DNA of 64,000 nt from Chryseobacterium sp. (lineage in GTDB: Bacteria; Bacteroidota; Bacteroidia; Flavobacteriales; Weeksellaceae), in NCBI GenBank assembly GCA_031286615.1, contig JAITUA010000022.1, positions 1 to 64,000 of the forward strand, written 5' to 3'. Shown piece after piece: positions 25,597 to 34,743 of this stretch; the first letter of the stretch is position 1, and each line of letters begins with the position of its first letter. Both the position numbers and the translations under genes were made by a program. Under the pieces are notes generated by a model. The model did no database searches. It worked only from the letters and a program-made list of their open reading frames with translations, and was not told the origin of the DNA.

Positions 25597-28500
25597 ATGA
25601 GCCAATTTAAAGAATACAAAAACCTCAACCTTATTGACGTAGCAGAGAATGTAGCGGAATTTTGGAAACAAAATAAAACTTTCAATAAGAGTGTTGAGAT
25701 TCGTCAGGGAAATCCTGAGTTTGTTTTTTATGAAGGTCCGCCTTCAGCAAACGGTATGCCTGGAATTCACCACGTAATGGCAAGAGCATTGAAAGATATT
25801 TTCTGCCGTTACCAGACGCAAAACGGGAAACAGGTTTTCCGTAAAGCAGGCTGGGATACGCATGGTCTTCCTGTGGAACTGGGTGTAGAAAAAGAGTTAG
25901 GAATCACAAAAGAAGATATTGGCAAAAAAATCTCTATTGAAGACTATAACAAAGCTTGTCGTGAAGCGGTAATGCGTTATACCGATGTTTGGAATAATCT
26001 TACGGAGAAAATCGGATATTGGGTGGACCTTGATGATCCGTACATCACGTACAAGTCAAAATATATGGAAACCGTTTGGTGGTTATTGAAGCAATTGTAT
26101 AGCAAAGACTTGTTGTACAAAGGTTACACGATCCAGCCTTACTCTCCGAAAGCAGGAACAGGACTTTCTTCTCACGAGCTGAATCAGCCTGGTACCTATC
26201 GTGATGTTTCAGATACTACGGTTGTTGCTCAGTTTAAAGTAAAGAAAGACTCTTCAGCATTATTCAATGATGTTGACGGGGATGTTCATATCCTTGCATG
26301 GACGACAACTCCATGGACGCTTCCATCCAATACCGCTCTTACTGTAGGTAGGGATATTGAATATGTTGTAGTTAAAACTTTCAATCAATATACATTTGAA
26401 CCTGTAACTGTTGTTTTATCAAGAGTTCTTTTACCTAAAGTCTTCGGTAAAAAATATGCAGAAGGTACAGATGAAGATTTTGCCAATTACACTCCGGAAA
26501 CTAAAGTAATTCCTTTCAAGGTTTTAAAAGAGTTTACAGGAGAGAAACTTGTTGACACAAGATACGAGCAGTTAGTTCCTTGGTTTACGCCAAATGATAA
26601 TGCTGAAAATGCATTCAGAGTAATCCTTGGAGATTTTGTAACCACAGAGGACGGTACGGGTGTTGTTCATACTGCGCCTACTTTCGGTGCGGATGATGCG
26701 AGAGTGGCTAAAATGGCTCAACCTGAGATCCCACCAATGTTGGTAAAAGATGAAAATGACAATCTTGTACCATTGGTAGATTTACAGGGTAAATTTATCA
26801 AGGGAGAAAATGTTCCTGAGGTATTCTCCGGAACCTATATTAAAAACGAATATTACGATGAAGGAACAGCTCCTGAGAAATCATGGGATGTAGAACTTGC
26901 GATCCTTTTGAAAACGGAAAACAAGGCTTTCAAAGTAGAAAAATATGTTCACTCTTATCCACACTGCTGGAGAACTGACAAACCGGTCTTGTATTATCCG
27001 TTGGATTCATGGTTTGTGAAAATGACTGCTGTAAAAGACAGACTGGTTAATTTGAACAAAGAAATCAACTGGAAACCGAAAGCTACTGGAGAAGGACGTT
27101 TTGCCAATTGGTTGGAAAATGTAAACGACTGGAATCTTTCCCGTTCAAGATATTGGGGTATTCCGTTGCCGATCTGGAGAACAGATGATCTGAAAGAAGA
27201 AAAAATCATCGGTTCTGTAGAAGAATTATACAACGAAATCGAGAAATCAATTGCAGCCGGGCTGATGACTGAAAACCCATTCAAAGGTTTCATCATCGGA
27301 AATATGTCTGAGTCTAACTATGAGCTTGTGGATCTTCACAAAAATGTAGTAGACAAATTGGTATTGGTTTCTGATTCAGGAAAAGCAATGAGACGTGAAA
27401 GTGACCTGATCGACGTTTGGTTCGATTCAGGGTCTATGCCTTATGCTCAATTGCATTATCCTTTTGAAAATAAAGAATTAATCGACAATAATAAAGCATT
27501 CCCTGCTGATTTCATTGCAGAAGGTGTTGACCAGACCCGTGGATGGTTCTATACGCTTCATGCGATCGGAACTGCTGTGTTTGATTCTGTTGCTTATAAA
27601 AATGTAATGAGTAACGGTCTTGTTCTGGATAAGAACGGACAAAAGATGTCAAAACGTTTAGGAAATGCAGTAGATCCATTTGAAACACTTTCTGTGTACG
27701 GACCGGATGCTACCCGTTGGTATATGATCTCTAATGCAAACCCATGGGAAAACCTGAAGTTTGACATTGAAGGAATTGACGAAGTAAGAAGAAAGTTCTT
27801 CGGAACACTTTACAATACCTATTCATTCTTTGCTTTATATGCGAATGTGGATGGCTTCAACTATTCTGAAAAAGAAGTGGAAAACCGTCCTGAAATTGAC
27901 AGATGGGTTCTTTCTGAACTGAATCTTCTGATTAAAGAAGTAAAAGCTTTCTACGAAGACTATGAACCGACAAGAGTAGCAAGAGCCATCAGTACTTTTG
28001 TGAACGACAACCTAAGTAACTGGTACGTAAGATTGTGTAGAAGACGTTTCTGGAAAGGAGATTATTCTGATGACAAGATCTCAGCTTACCAGACTTTATA
28101 TACCTGTCTTGAGGTAGTTGCAAAACTATCTGCTCCTATTGCTCCGTTCTTTATGGATCAGTTATATCAGGATCTAAATAAAGTAACAGGTAAAGAAAAC
28201 TGTGAATCTGTACACTTAACAGACTTCCCGGTAGCTGATGAAAGCTTAATTGATCAGGATCTGGTTGAAAAAACGCATTTGGCTCAGAACATTACAAGTA
28301 TGGTCTTCTCCTTAAGAAAGAAAGAAAATGTAAAAGTTCGTCAGCCATTACAAAAGGTATTAGTTCCTGTATTGGATTCTAAAACAGAAGAACAAATTCT
28401 TGCTGTGGCAGAACTGATTAAACAGGAAGTCAACGTAAAAGAATTACAGTTAATCAATGCTGAAGAAGCATCTCATTTAATTGTAAAGCAGATAAAGCCT

Positions 28501-28992
28501 AACTTCAAAGCTCTTGGTCCTAAATTAGGAAAAGACATGAAGGTGGTGGGTGCCGAGATTGCAAATCTTACTACAGAACAGATTGCCGGTCTTGAAAAAG
28601 AAGGAAAAATAGACGTTCAGGGATATGAAATCACCCTTGATGATGTGGAGATCTCAACAAAAGATATCCCGGGATGGACGGTTACTTCAGACGGAAAAAC
28701 AACTGTGGCATTAGATTTGACGTTAACCGATGAGTTAAAATCTGAAGGTATTGCAAGAGAATTCATCAACAGAATTCAAAACCTGCGAAAAGATAAAGAC
28801 TTTGAACTGACAGACAGAATTTCAATCACATTAGAAGAAAGCTCTCCTTTCCTGAGTGATATTAAGAAAAATGAAGAATATATTTCTTCTGAAGTCTTGT
28901 CAAGTAAAATAGAAATTGTATCTTCACTTTCAAATTTTAACGAAATCGAAATAGATGAGGTTAATTTTAAGATAAATGTTGAAAAAAATTAA
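25597..28992 (+). CDS. ileS: Isoleucyl-tRNA synthetase with GxHH signature
   Basis: A 1131-residue class I synthetase of the long, eukaryote-like type 2. The Rossmann core, editing domain (TTPWTLPSNTAL), KMSKRLGN loop and C-terminal anticodon-binding domain (WYVRLCRRRFW) are all visible. The class signature is unusual: instead of HxGH the sequence reads G56-I-H58-H59 (NGMPGIHHV), a swap of the first and third positions. In studied type 2 IleRS this swap is linked to very strong mupirocin resistance. It is probably the only IleRS gene, though that cannot be seen here. It heads the unit leading to lspA. Confidence 0.96.
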   Translation: MSQFKEYKNLNLIDVAENVAEFWKQNKTFNKSVEIRQGNPEFVFYEGPPSANGMPGIHHVMARALKDIFCRYQTQNGKQVFRKAGWDTHGLPVELGVEKELGITKEDIGKKISIEDYNKACREAVMRYTDVWNNLTEKIGYWVDLDDPYITYKSKYMETVWWLLKQLYSKDLLYKGYTIQPYSPKAGTGLSSHELNQPGTYRDVSDTTVVAQFKVKKDSSALFNDVDGDVHILAWTTTPWTLPSNTALTVGRDIEYVVVKTFNQYTFEPVTVVLSRVLLPKVFGKKYAEGTDEDFANYTPETKVIPFKVLKEFTGEKLVDTRYEQLVPWFTPNDNAENAFRVILGDFVTTEDGTGVVHTAPTFGADDARVAKMAQPEIPPMLVKDENDNLVPLVDLQGKFIKGENVPEVFSGTYIKNEYYDEGTAPEKSWDVELAILLKTENKAFKVEKYVHSYPHCWRTDKPVLYYPLDSWFVKMTAVKDRLVNLNKEINWKPKATGEGRFANWLENVNDWNLSRSRYWGIPLPIWRTDDLKEEKIIGSVEELYNEIEKSIAAGLMTENPFKGFIIGNMSESNYELVDLHKNVVDKLVLVSDSGKAMRRESDLIDVWFDSGSMPYAQLHYPFENKELIDNNKAFPADFIAEGVDQTRGWFYTLHAIGTAVFDSVAYKNVMSNGLVLDKNGQKMSKRLGNAVDPFETLSVYGPDATRWYMISNANPWENLKFDIEGIDEVRRKFFGTLYNTYSFFALYANVDGFNYSEKEVENRPEIDRWVLSELNLLIKEVKAFYEDYEPTRVARAISTFVNDNLSNWYVRLCRRRFWKGDYSDDKISAYQTLYTCLEVVAKLSAPIAPFFMDQLYQDLNKVTGKENCESVHLTDFPVADESLIDQDLVEKTHLAQNITSMVFSLRKKENVKVRQPLQKVLVPVLDSKTEEQILAVAELIKQEVNVKELQLINAEEASHLIVKQIKPNFKALGPKLGKDMKVVGAEIANLTTEQIAGLEKEGKIDVQGYEITLDDVEISTKDIPGWTVTSDGKTTVALDLTLTDELKSEGIAREFINRIQNLRKDKDFELTDRISITLEESSPFLSDIKKNEEYISSEVLSSKIEIVSSLSNFNEIEIDEVNFKINVEKN

Positions 28993-29050
28993 CATGTAGT
29001 TATTATATTTCAAATTCCATTTCATAATTTTATTAAAAAAGAGAAAGAAT

Positions 29051-29431
29051 ATGTCAGACGAAAGAGTTAGATACAGCGATGCTGATTTACAGGAATTTAA
29101 AGCGATTATTAAAGAAAAAATAGAAAAGGCAGAAAAAGATCTTCAGCTTATCAGAGAAAGTTTTATCAATGACCAGAATAATGGAACGGATGATACTTCT
29201 CCTACCTTCAAAGCTTTTGAAGAAGGAGCAGAAACGCTGAGTAAAGAGCAGAACTCTATTTTGGCAGGAAGACAGGAAAAATTCGTGCGTGATCTTAAAA
29301 ATGCTTTGATCAGAATCGAAAATAAAACGTATGGTGTTTGCAGAGTAACAGGAAAACTGATTCCTAAGGAAAGACTTTTAGCCGTTCCTCATGCTACGCT
29401 GAGCATTGAAGCGAAAAATATGCAAAAATAA
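29051..29431 (+). CDS. DksA/TraR-family protein with degenerate zinc finger
   Basis: A 126-residue protein with a charged N-terminal coiled coil (about 8-90) and a C-terminal DksA-type motif, YGVCRVTGKLIPKERLLAVPHATLSIEAK. The four zinc cysteines of DksA are reduced to one: C-x2-C reads CRVT and the second pair reads SIEA. DksA-like proteins bind the RNA polymerase secondary channel; this version would have to fold without zinc. It follows ileS by 58 bases. Confidence 0.8.
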   Translation: MSDERVRYSDADLQEFKAIIKEKIEKAEKDLQLIRESFINDQNNGTDDTSPTFKAFEEGAETLSKEQNSILAGRQEKFVRDLKNALIRIENKTYGVCRVTGKLIPKERLLAVPHATLSIEAKNMQK

Positions 29432-29508
29432 CCGTAAGGTTTGTAAATAATATTGGGTTTATATCGTATTCACGGATACTTTATAAACCTAATTTTTAAT
29501 GTATACCC

Positions 29509-29754
29509 ATGAGCGAATTATTAATTTTGGGAGCTATTGTCGCCATAGTATTATTGTTTTTCAACAGAGAGTGGATCAAAAACAGATTCTTTCCTGATCA
29601 GCAGAAAAACTATACTATTGATGACAAGTTCAATTCTGATAAGCGTGAACGGGAGAAAGAGATCGACAGACTTTTAAGCAAAATGGGTAAAAACGGAGTG
29701 AATGATTTGTCTGAAAAAGACAGAAAAAGACTTGACGAATTGTCCAAAATGTAA
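29509..29754 (+). CDS. Small membrane-anchored protein with DUF6576-like tail
   Basis: An 81-residue protein with one N-terminal transmembrane helix (LLILGAIVAIVLLFF) and a cytoplasmic tail with EKEIDRLLSKMGKNGVNDLSEKDRKRLDELS. This tail matches the short helical motif found at the C-terminus of Bacteroidetes rhomboid proteins (DUF6576). Function unknown. It lies between the DksA-like gene and lspA in the same direction. Confidence 0.65.
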   Translation: MSELLILGAIVAIVLLFFNREWIKNRFFPDQQKNYTIDDKFNSDKREREKEIDRLLSKMGKNGVNDLSEKDRKRLDELSKM

Positions 29755-29771
29755 ATATTTAAATATAAGAA

Positions 29772-29957
29772 ATGGAATCTATCATAGTACATCCTAAAAA
29801 TTCTATGGAGCTGAGTGCACTGAAAAGTGTTTTGAAGGAAATGGGCATTAAATTTGAAAAAGCTCATGTTAAAAGTTCGTATAACGGACAGAAAGTAGTC
29901 AAGAAAGCAAGCGACAATAAGCCGGCTGCAAAGCCTTCAAAACCTAAAGGACAGTAA
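29772..29957 (+). CDS. Small DUF2683-like protein
   Basis: A 61-residue protein starting MESIIVHPKNSMELSALKSVLKEMGIKFE, which resembles DUF2683 / antitoxin-like small proteins of Bacteroidetes, with a lysine- and proline-rich tail. No toxin partner is adjacent. The stop shares a base with the lspA start (TAATG), so translation is coupled. Confidence 0.65.
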   Translation: MESIIVHPKNSMELSALKSVLKEMGIKFEKAHVKSSYNGQKVVKKASDNKPAAKPSKPKGQ

Positions 29958-30598
29958 TGAAAAAGATATTAGCGATAACATTTTTAGTGTTGTTGATTGA
30001 CCAGGCTTCAAAAATTTATATCAAAACTCATTTCGAACTGAACGAAAGTATTCCTGTGATAAACGGTTTCTTCAACAAAACTTTTGTTGAAAACCCCGGA
30101 ATGGCTTATGGATTTCATTTTGGTGGAATCATCGGAAAATATTTTCTGGTAATTCTAAGAGTTTTCCTGATTGGAGGAATGGTATATATGTTTAAAAAAT
30201 GGTTAAAAGATGGAGCTTCCAATTATCTTTTGATTCCTATGGCTATTATTTTCGCCGGAGCAATCGGAAATCTTATTGACGGGATGTTTTATGGGATGAT
30301 CTTCGATACCGGCACAGTATATGACGCAACTACCGATCGATGGATTGGATATGGAGGCGTCTCTAAGCTTGTTCCTTTCGGACATGGATATTCTACCTTT
30401 ATGAAAGGCTGTGTAGTAGATATGCTTCACTTCCCGGTAGTAGACTGGTACGTTCCTGAAAGCTGGCCTTTAATAGGTGGAAAACATATTGAATTCTTTA
30501 AATATATTTTCAATGTTGCCGACTCAGCCATCACGGTTGGTGCTGCATTCTTATTAATATTCAGAAAAAGAGCTTTCCCTAACGGACTGGAGTTTTAA
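29957..30598 (+). CDS. lspA: Lipoprotein signal peptidase II
   Basis: A 213-residue inner-membrane aspartic protease that cleaves prolipoprotein signals. Visible motifs: DQASKIYIK at the first helix, NPGMAYGF, catalytic Asp in GNLIDG and catalytic Asp in FNVADSAITVG. It is longer than the roughly 165-residue E. coli enzyme; the extra 40-odd residues (FDTGTVYDATTDRWIGYGG...) lie between the two aspartates, as usual in Bacteroidetes. Many lipoproteins in this window are its likely substrates. Confidence 0.95.
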   Translation: MKKILAITFLVLLIDQASKIYIKTHFELNESIPVINGFFNKTFVENPGMAYGFHFGGIIGKYFLVILRVFLIGGMVYMFKKWLKDGASNYLLIPMAIIFAGAIGNLIDGMFYGMIFDTGTVYDATTDRWIGYGGVSKLVPFGHGYSTFMKGCVVDMLHFPVVDWYVPESWPLIGGKHIEFFKYIFNVADSAITVGAAFLLIFRKRAFPNGLEF

Positions 30599-30611
30599 TG
30601 TTATATTTCGG

Positions 30612-31256
30612 ATGAAAAAAATAATCAAAAATATTTTTAAAATTTTCCTGCTTCTTTTGGTTGCAGGAATTATTTTTATTGCCTGGGCAAATTACAGCAT
30701 CAAAAAAGACAGTGAACCTTTTGTTTCCTACAATATCGCTGATGTACCTGAAGCAAAAACAGGTCTGTTATTAGGTACAGGAAAAACATTAAGCAACGGA
30801 ACCCCGAATGCTTATTTCTATAACAGAATTAAGGCCGCTGCTGATTTATTCAAAAGCGGAAAAATACAATACATTATCGTTAGCGGAGATAACAGCACCA
30901 AAGACTATAATGAACCTGAAGATATGCAGCTGGCATTGGTGCAGGAAGGAGTTCCACAGGATAAAATTATTCTGGATCATGCCGGATTCAGAACATTGGA
31001 TTCTGTGGTAAGGGCAAAAGATATTTTCAGCCAGACAAAACTGATTGTTATTTCTCAGAAATTCCATAATGAAAGAGCCGTTTTCCTTGCCAGAAAAAAT
31101 GGAATGGAAGCCTTTGGGTATAATGCTGCCGATGTGAATAAATATGCAGGGTTAAAAACCAATATGAGAGAGTATGCTGCCAAAGCTAAGGCATATTGGG
31201 ATCTTCTTTTTGGAGTAGAACCAAAATTTGGAGGGGAGAAGATTGTAATTCCTTAA
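30612..31256 (+). CDS. SanA/ElyC/YdcF-family (DUF218) membrane protein
   Basis: A 214-residue protein with an N-terminal transmembrane helix (residues 7-25) and a DUF218 domain: LLLGTGKTLSNGTPN, YIIVSGDNSTKDYNEPEDM, DHAGFRTLDSV and VISQKFHNERAVFLA. E. coli SanA, the nearest named relative by pattern, affects envelope permeability to vancomycin; the biochemical role is unsettled. It starts 13 bases after lspA. Confidence 0.82.
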   Translation: MKKIIKNIFKIFLLLLVAGIIFIAWANYSIKKDSEPFVSYNIADVPEAKTGLLLGTGKTLSNGTPNAYFYNRIKAAADLFKSGKIQYIIVSGDNSTKDYNEPEDMQLALVQEGVPQDKIILDHAGFRTLDSVVRAKDIFSQTKLIVISQKFHNERAVFLARKNGMEAFGYNAADVNKYAGLKTNMREYAAKAKAYWDLLFGVEPKFGGEKIVIP

Positions 31257-31262
31257 TATTTT

Positions 31263-31291
31263 TCCCACGGATTTCACAGATTTTCGCGGGT
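31263..31291. repeat. Imperfect palindromic repeat of the CCCACGGATTT type
   Basis: CCCACGGATTTCACAGATTT followed by TCGCGGGTG; the ends CCC/GGG can pair. The wording resembles the left part of the hairpin at 44763-44833 (CCCGCAGATTTTACAGAT), so it may be a member of the same dispersed family. Confidence 0.4.
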
Positions 31292-31326
31292 GAAGCGTAA
31301 AGGCATATAGATTATTCAAGGTTGAT

Positions 31327-31410
31327 AGGTTTTGGCTAAAGCCAATGGATGTTGAATTTTAAGCTGGCTGGGCTTTCTTCGACTCCGCTCAGAATTATAA
31401 CCCAGCCCTA
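31327..31410. repeat. Dispersed GGCTAAAGCC repeat, copy 2, interrupted
   Basis: TTTTGGCTAAAGCCAATGG is followed by GGCTGGG and, 28 bases later, CCCAGCC, where copy 1 has a compact GGGC-TAAA-GCCC stem. The interval TTTCTTCGACTCCGCTCAGA belongs to another repeat family, so one repeat appears to sit inside the other. Confidence 0.55.
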
Positions 31411-31430
31411 TTGAATTTTAAATGACAACA

Positions 31431-31479
31431 TCTTTTATCTTTTATCTTTTATCTTTTATCTTTTATCTTTTATCTTTCA
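31431..31479. repeat. Heptamer tandem repeat before trpS
   Basis: Six perfect copies of TCTTTTA and a seventh reading TCTTTCA, head to tail. The array ends 19 bases before the trpS -7 box, where the -33 element should be. Such arrays change copy number by slippage, so this could alter trpS transcription; effect unproven. Confidence 0.9.
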
Positions 31480-31498
31480 TTATTTCCGGCAAACCTCG

Positions 31499-31506
31499 TA
31501 AATTTG
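31499..31506 (+). promoter_or_regulatory. -7 promoter element for trpS
   Basis: TAAATTTG fits TAnnTTTG, 35 bases before the trpS ATG. The usual TTTG -33 box is missing; the position is taken by the end of the heptamer array. Confidence 0.5.
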
Positions 31507-31541
31507 CTATTCATTAATTTTTAAATATAAATTTTAAACAA

Positions 31542-32510
31542 ATGTCAAGAATTCTTACCGGCATTCAAGCCACCGGAACACCCCATCTTGGAAATTTATT
31601 AGGGGCCATTATTCCTGCTATCGAACTTTCCAAGCAGGAAGGAAATGAATCATTTTTATTTATTGCGAATCTTCACACGCTTACACAGATTAAAGATGCG
31701 CAGACATTAAGACAAAATACCTACGAGATTGCTGCGGCTTGGCTTGCTTGTGGATTAGATACTGAAAAAACATTTTTCTACAGACAAAGTGATATCGCTG
31801 AAACCTGTGAACTTTCTTGGCATTTATCATGTTTTTTTCCTTATCAAAGATTAACATTAGCACATTCATTTAAGGATAAAGCTGACAGACTTCAGGATGT
31901 AAATGCAGGTCTGTTTACTTACCCTATTCTGATGGCTGCAGATATTTTATTGTATGATGCAGAAATTGTTCCTGTAGGAAAAGATCAGCTTCAGCACTTG
32001 GAAATCGCAAGAGATGTAGCTTCCAGATTTAACAATCAAATGGGAGAAGTCCTTGTATTACCACAGGCAGAACTTCAGCAGGACACGAAATATGTTCCCG
32101 GAACTGATGGACGTAAAATGTCTAAATCAATGGGAAATATTATCAATATTTTCTTACCTGAAAAGGAACTGAAAAAACAGGTAATGAGCATTGAATCTGA
32201 TTCTAAATCTTTGGAGGAACCCAAAGATCCTGAAACGGATAAAACATTCCAGATCTATGAGCTTATTGCCACTCCTGAGCAGACTGAAGAGTTAAGAGCC
32301 AAGTATCTTGCCGGAAACTTTGGGTATGGCCATGCTAAGAAAGAATTATTGGATCTTATTCTGGTACGTTTTGAGAAAGAAAGAGAAACGTTCACTTATT
32401 ATATGAATAATCTTGACGAGCTGGAAGCAAAATTACAGCAAGGAGCCGAGAAAACCAGACCTATTGCACTGGAAACTCTTAAAAGAGTAAGAACAAGCTT
32501 AGGATTTTAA
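31542..32510 (+). CDS. trpS: Tryptophanyl-tRNA synthetase
   Basis: A 322-residue class I synthetase that charges tRNA-Trp. The HIGH-type motif is TGTPHLGNLLGA (residues 11-22) and the KMSKS loop is GRKMSKSMGN. The core with GKDQLQHLEIARDVA is intact and the length is normal for a bacterial TrpRS. It stands alone between a repeat-containing promoter region and a terminator. Confidence 0.96.
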   Translation: MSRILTGIQATGTPHLGNLLGAIIPAIELSKQEGNESFLFIANLHTLTQIKDAQTLRQNTYEIAAAWLACGLDTEKTFFYRQSDIAETCELSWHLSCFFPYQRLTLAHSFKDKADRLQDVNAGLFTYPILMAADILLYDAEIVPVGKDQLQHLEIARDVASRFNNQMGEVLVLPQAELQQDTKYVPGTDGRKMSKSMGNIINIFLPEKELKKQVMSIESDSKSLEEPKDPETDKTFQIYELIATPEQTEELRAKYLAGNFGYGHAKKELLDLILVRFEKERETFTYYMNNLDELEAKLQQGAEKTRPIALETLKRVRTSLGF

Positions 32511-32530
32511 TTCTAAGTTGTAAACATAAG

Positions 32531-32554
32531 AAAGCCTTTCGTTTGAAAGGCTTT
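32531..32554. terminator. Rho-independent terminator after trpS
   Basis: AAAGCCTTTC and GAAAGGCTTT form a perfect 10-bp stem with loop GTTT, followed by more T. It lies between trpS and the convergent histidine kinase gene. Confidence 0.9.
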
Positions 32555-32579
32555 TTCATTTATTGTTATTTTCGGAATA

Positions 32580-33866
32580 TCATTTCCCATTATTCTTTGT
32601 TAAGATAAAGTAATGCATCTGATCTCCGAATTCATAGACAATATCCCATCCCGGGTATTGTTTTATAATGGTTTTAATGATAGATAATCCTAATCCGGTA
32701 GAAGTATGATCTGATCCTTGCTTATAAAAACGGTTAAATATTCTGGATTTATCTAAAGGAACTGATGCACCACTGTTCTGGAATGTAATCCGGTTATTTT
32801 CAACAATAATATTTAACGTTCCCTCTTCAGTATTATATTTAACGGCATTTTTCAGAAGATTGGACAGCAAAATATCCGCCAGATCCTGATTAAAATCTGC
32901 GACAAATTTTCCTTTCTCTATAATATTGACCTCAACTTTTTTAAATGCAATGAAATCTTCATAATTCTGAACCAACTGAGCAATCATTCCGTTAAAATCA
33001 ACGTCTGATGTTTTATTAAACTGGCTGTTTTCAATTTTGGAAAGCATTAATAATGATTTATTTAAGCCTACCATTCTTCGCAGATCATTTTTAACTTCGG
33101 TAAGGAAGGTCAGACTCTTTTTATCAAGGTCATCATTCTGAATCAGGAGGTCAATTTTATTAATAACAATAGCCAAAGGAGTCTGAAGTTCGTGAGAGGC
33201 ATTTTCAATAAACTGTTTCTGCTGATAAAAAACAAGTTCGTTACGTTCAATCATTTCATTGATTTCCACATTCAATTCTTCAAACTCAGTGATTTTATAA
33301 GCCTGCTTTTCCTGTGAAAAAGGGATTCCGAACTGATATTTTTTAAGTTTATCCAAAATCAGATAAAACGGCCTCATTGCCTTATTCAACAGGTATCCGT
33401 TGATGACAACAATACTTATTACCAGAAGAAGATAAAGCACAATTAAAGCAGTCGTAAGGTCGTAGATCAATTCGTCCTCTTCAACGGTAGAAGTTCTTAT
33501 GACAAGCCTCTGCTGATTTTTAAACTGATCGATAAAGTCTGCCTCAAGAACTCTGTAAGGCTGGTCCTTATCATCATATTCCATATAATACATCTTATTG
33601 TACAGCCTGCTTTTATTCTGATATTCTTCAGCTTTAATGGGATTGATTTTAAATTCATTAAAGCCAAAATCTTTATTCTTCAGCAGCTGAGGATTCAGAT
33701 AAACAGCTTTGATAATCTGTATTTTCCGGTCCTTCAATCCGTCATCCACATTATCATGCACTTCATCCAGAATGTAGGCATAAAACAGCCCTGCCCAAAC
33801 TGCAATAATGAACAGCAGGATCATGATCAGGTATTTTATGGTATAATATTTTAAAGAGATTTTCAT
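32580..33866 (-). CDS. Two-component sensor histidine kinase
   Basis: A 428-residue membrane kinase: transmembrane helix 9-31, an extracytoplasmic sensor (about 32-138), second helix 139-161, linker, phosphoacceptor His225 in FIENASHELQTPL, N box LLSNLLKNAVKYN and G box STGLGLSIIK. It should phosphorylate the response regulator encoded just upstream; the two genes overlap by one base. The signal sensed is unknown, but the adjacent PepSY-like secreted proteins are probable targets or partners. Confidence 0.92.
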   Translation of the reverse strand: MKISLKYYTIKYLIMILLFIIAVWAGLFYAYILDEVHDNVDDGLKDRKIQIIKAVYLNPQLLKNKDFGFNEFKINPIKAEEYQNKSRLYNKMYYMEYDDKDQPYRVLEADFIDQFKNQQRLVIRTSTVEEDELIYDLTTALIVLYLLLVISIVVINGYLLNKAMRPFYLILDKLKKYQFGIPFSQEKQAYKITEFEELNVEINEMIERNELVFYQQKQFIENASHELQTPLAIVINKIDLLIQNDDLDKKSLTFLTEVKNDLRRMVGLNKSLLMLSKIENSQFNKTSDVDFNGMIAQLVQNYEDFIAFKKVEVNIIEKGKFVADFNQDLADILLSNLLKNAVKYNTEEGTLNIIVENNRITFQNSGASVPLDKSRIFNRFYKQGSDHTSTGLGLSIIKTIIKQYPGWDIVYEFGDQMHYFILTKNNGK

Positions 33867-34537
33867 CAGATGAATTTATATCCTATTCCGTACACTGCCT
33901 GAAAATCAGCTTCAGCATTGAGTGTTTTTAATTTCTTACGAAGATTTTTAATCTGTGAATAAATAAAATCCAGACTGTCTGCCTGATCGATATAGTCTCC
34001 CCAGATAGCTTCTGCCAATGTGGTTTTCTGTAACGTTTTTTCCGGATGAATCACAAAATAATACAATAGATCGTATTCTTTACGGTTAAGGACCAATTCC
34101 TCATTTCCAACTTTCACGGTTCTGTTTTCGGGATCAATGCTTATATTTTTGTATCGGATGATATTTTCACCATCCTGATTTTTTCTTCTGATCACAGACT
34201 TGATCCTTGCCATTAGTTCCGCAAGATGAAAAGGTTTTGCAAGATAATCATCGGCACCTATTTCCAATCCGGTTACCTTATCATCTACTGAGTCTTTGGC
34301 AGAAAGGATGATTACGGGATCTTTCTTGTGCATTTTTTTTATCTCTTTCAGCAGATCTATTCCGTTTCCGTCAGGCAGCATAATATCCAGCAAAATACAG
34401 TCATATTCATAAGAAATAATTTTCTCCAGTCCGTTACTGTAATTTTCGGCATACTCCACAATGAAATGTTCTGCCTCCAGAAATTTCTGTACCGTATCTT
34501 TCAGTTCGGGTTCATCTTCTACTATTAAAATCTTCAT
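33866..34537 (-). CDS. OmpR/PhoB-family response regulator
   Basis: A 223-residue regulator: receiver domain with acidic pocket in IVEDEPELKD, phospho-acceptor Asp51 in CILLDIMLPDG and Lys in AKPFHLAELMARI; C-terminal winged-helix domain (RTVKVGNEELVLNRKEYDLLYYFVIHP ... YGIGYKF). Partner of the kinase at 32580. The PepSY-like genes lie 206 bases upstream on the same strand. Confidence 0.93.
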   Translation of the reverse strand: MKILIVEDEPELKDTVQKFLEAEHFIVEYAENYSNGLEKIISYEYDCILLDIMLPDGNGIDLLKEIKKMHKKDPVIILSAKDSVDDKVTGLEIGADDYLAKPFHLAELMARIKSVIRRKNQDGENIIRYKNISIDPENRTVKVGNEELVLNRKEYDLLYYFVIHPEKTLQKTTLAEAIWGDYIDQADSLDFIYSQIKNLRKKLKTLNAEADFQAVYGIGYKFI

Positions 34538-34743
34538 ACCTCTGGGTCTATATGCTCTGCTGCGCGATTAACTTATATCAAATATAGGAAATTATAAGGA
34601 GGGAAGCCGGAGATAGGGATACACATCTGAAAGTCTACGAGAATATCATCAGTATAAGGGTTATATGATAAATTACCGATAAGATATCTACAAAATGGAA
34701 ATACTCCCTACCTTCTTCCCTCAGGTCCTTTTTCATGAATAAT

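Noticed and set aside
31431-31479. CRISPR array
   Set aside because: Units are only seven bases, with no spacers between them.
34538-34743. Small RNA gene upstream of the response regulator
   Set aside because: Short complementary patches (GGAGGGAAG and CTTCTTCCCTC) exist, but without promoter or terminator the case is too weak.
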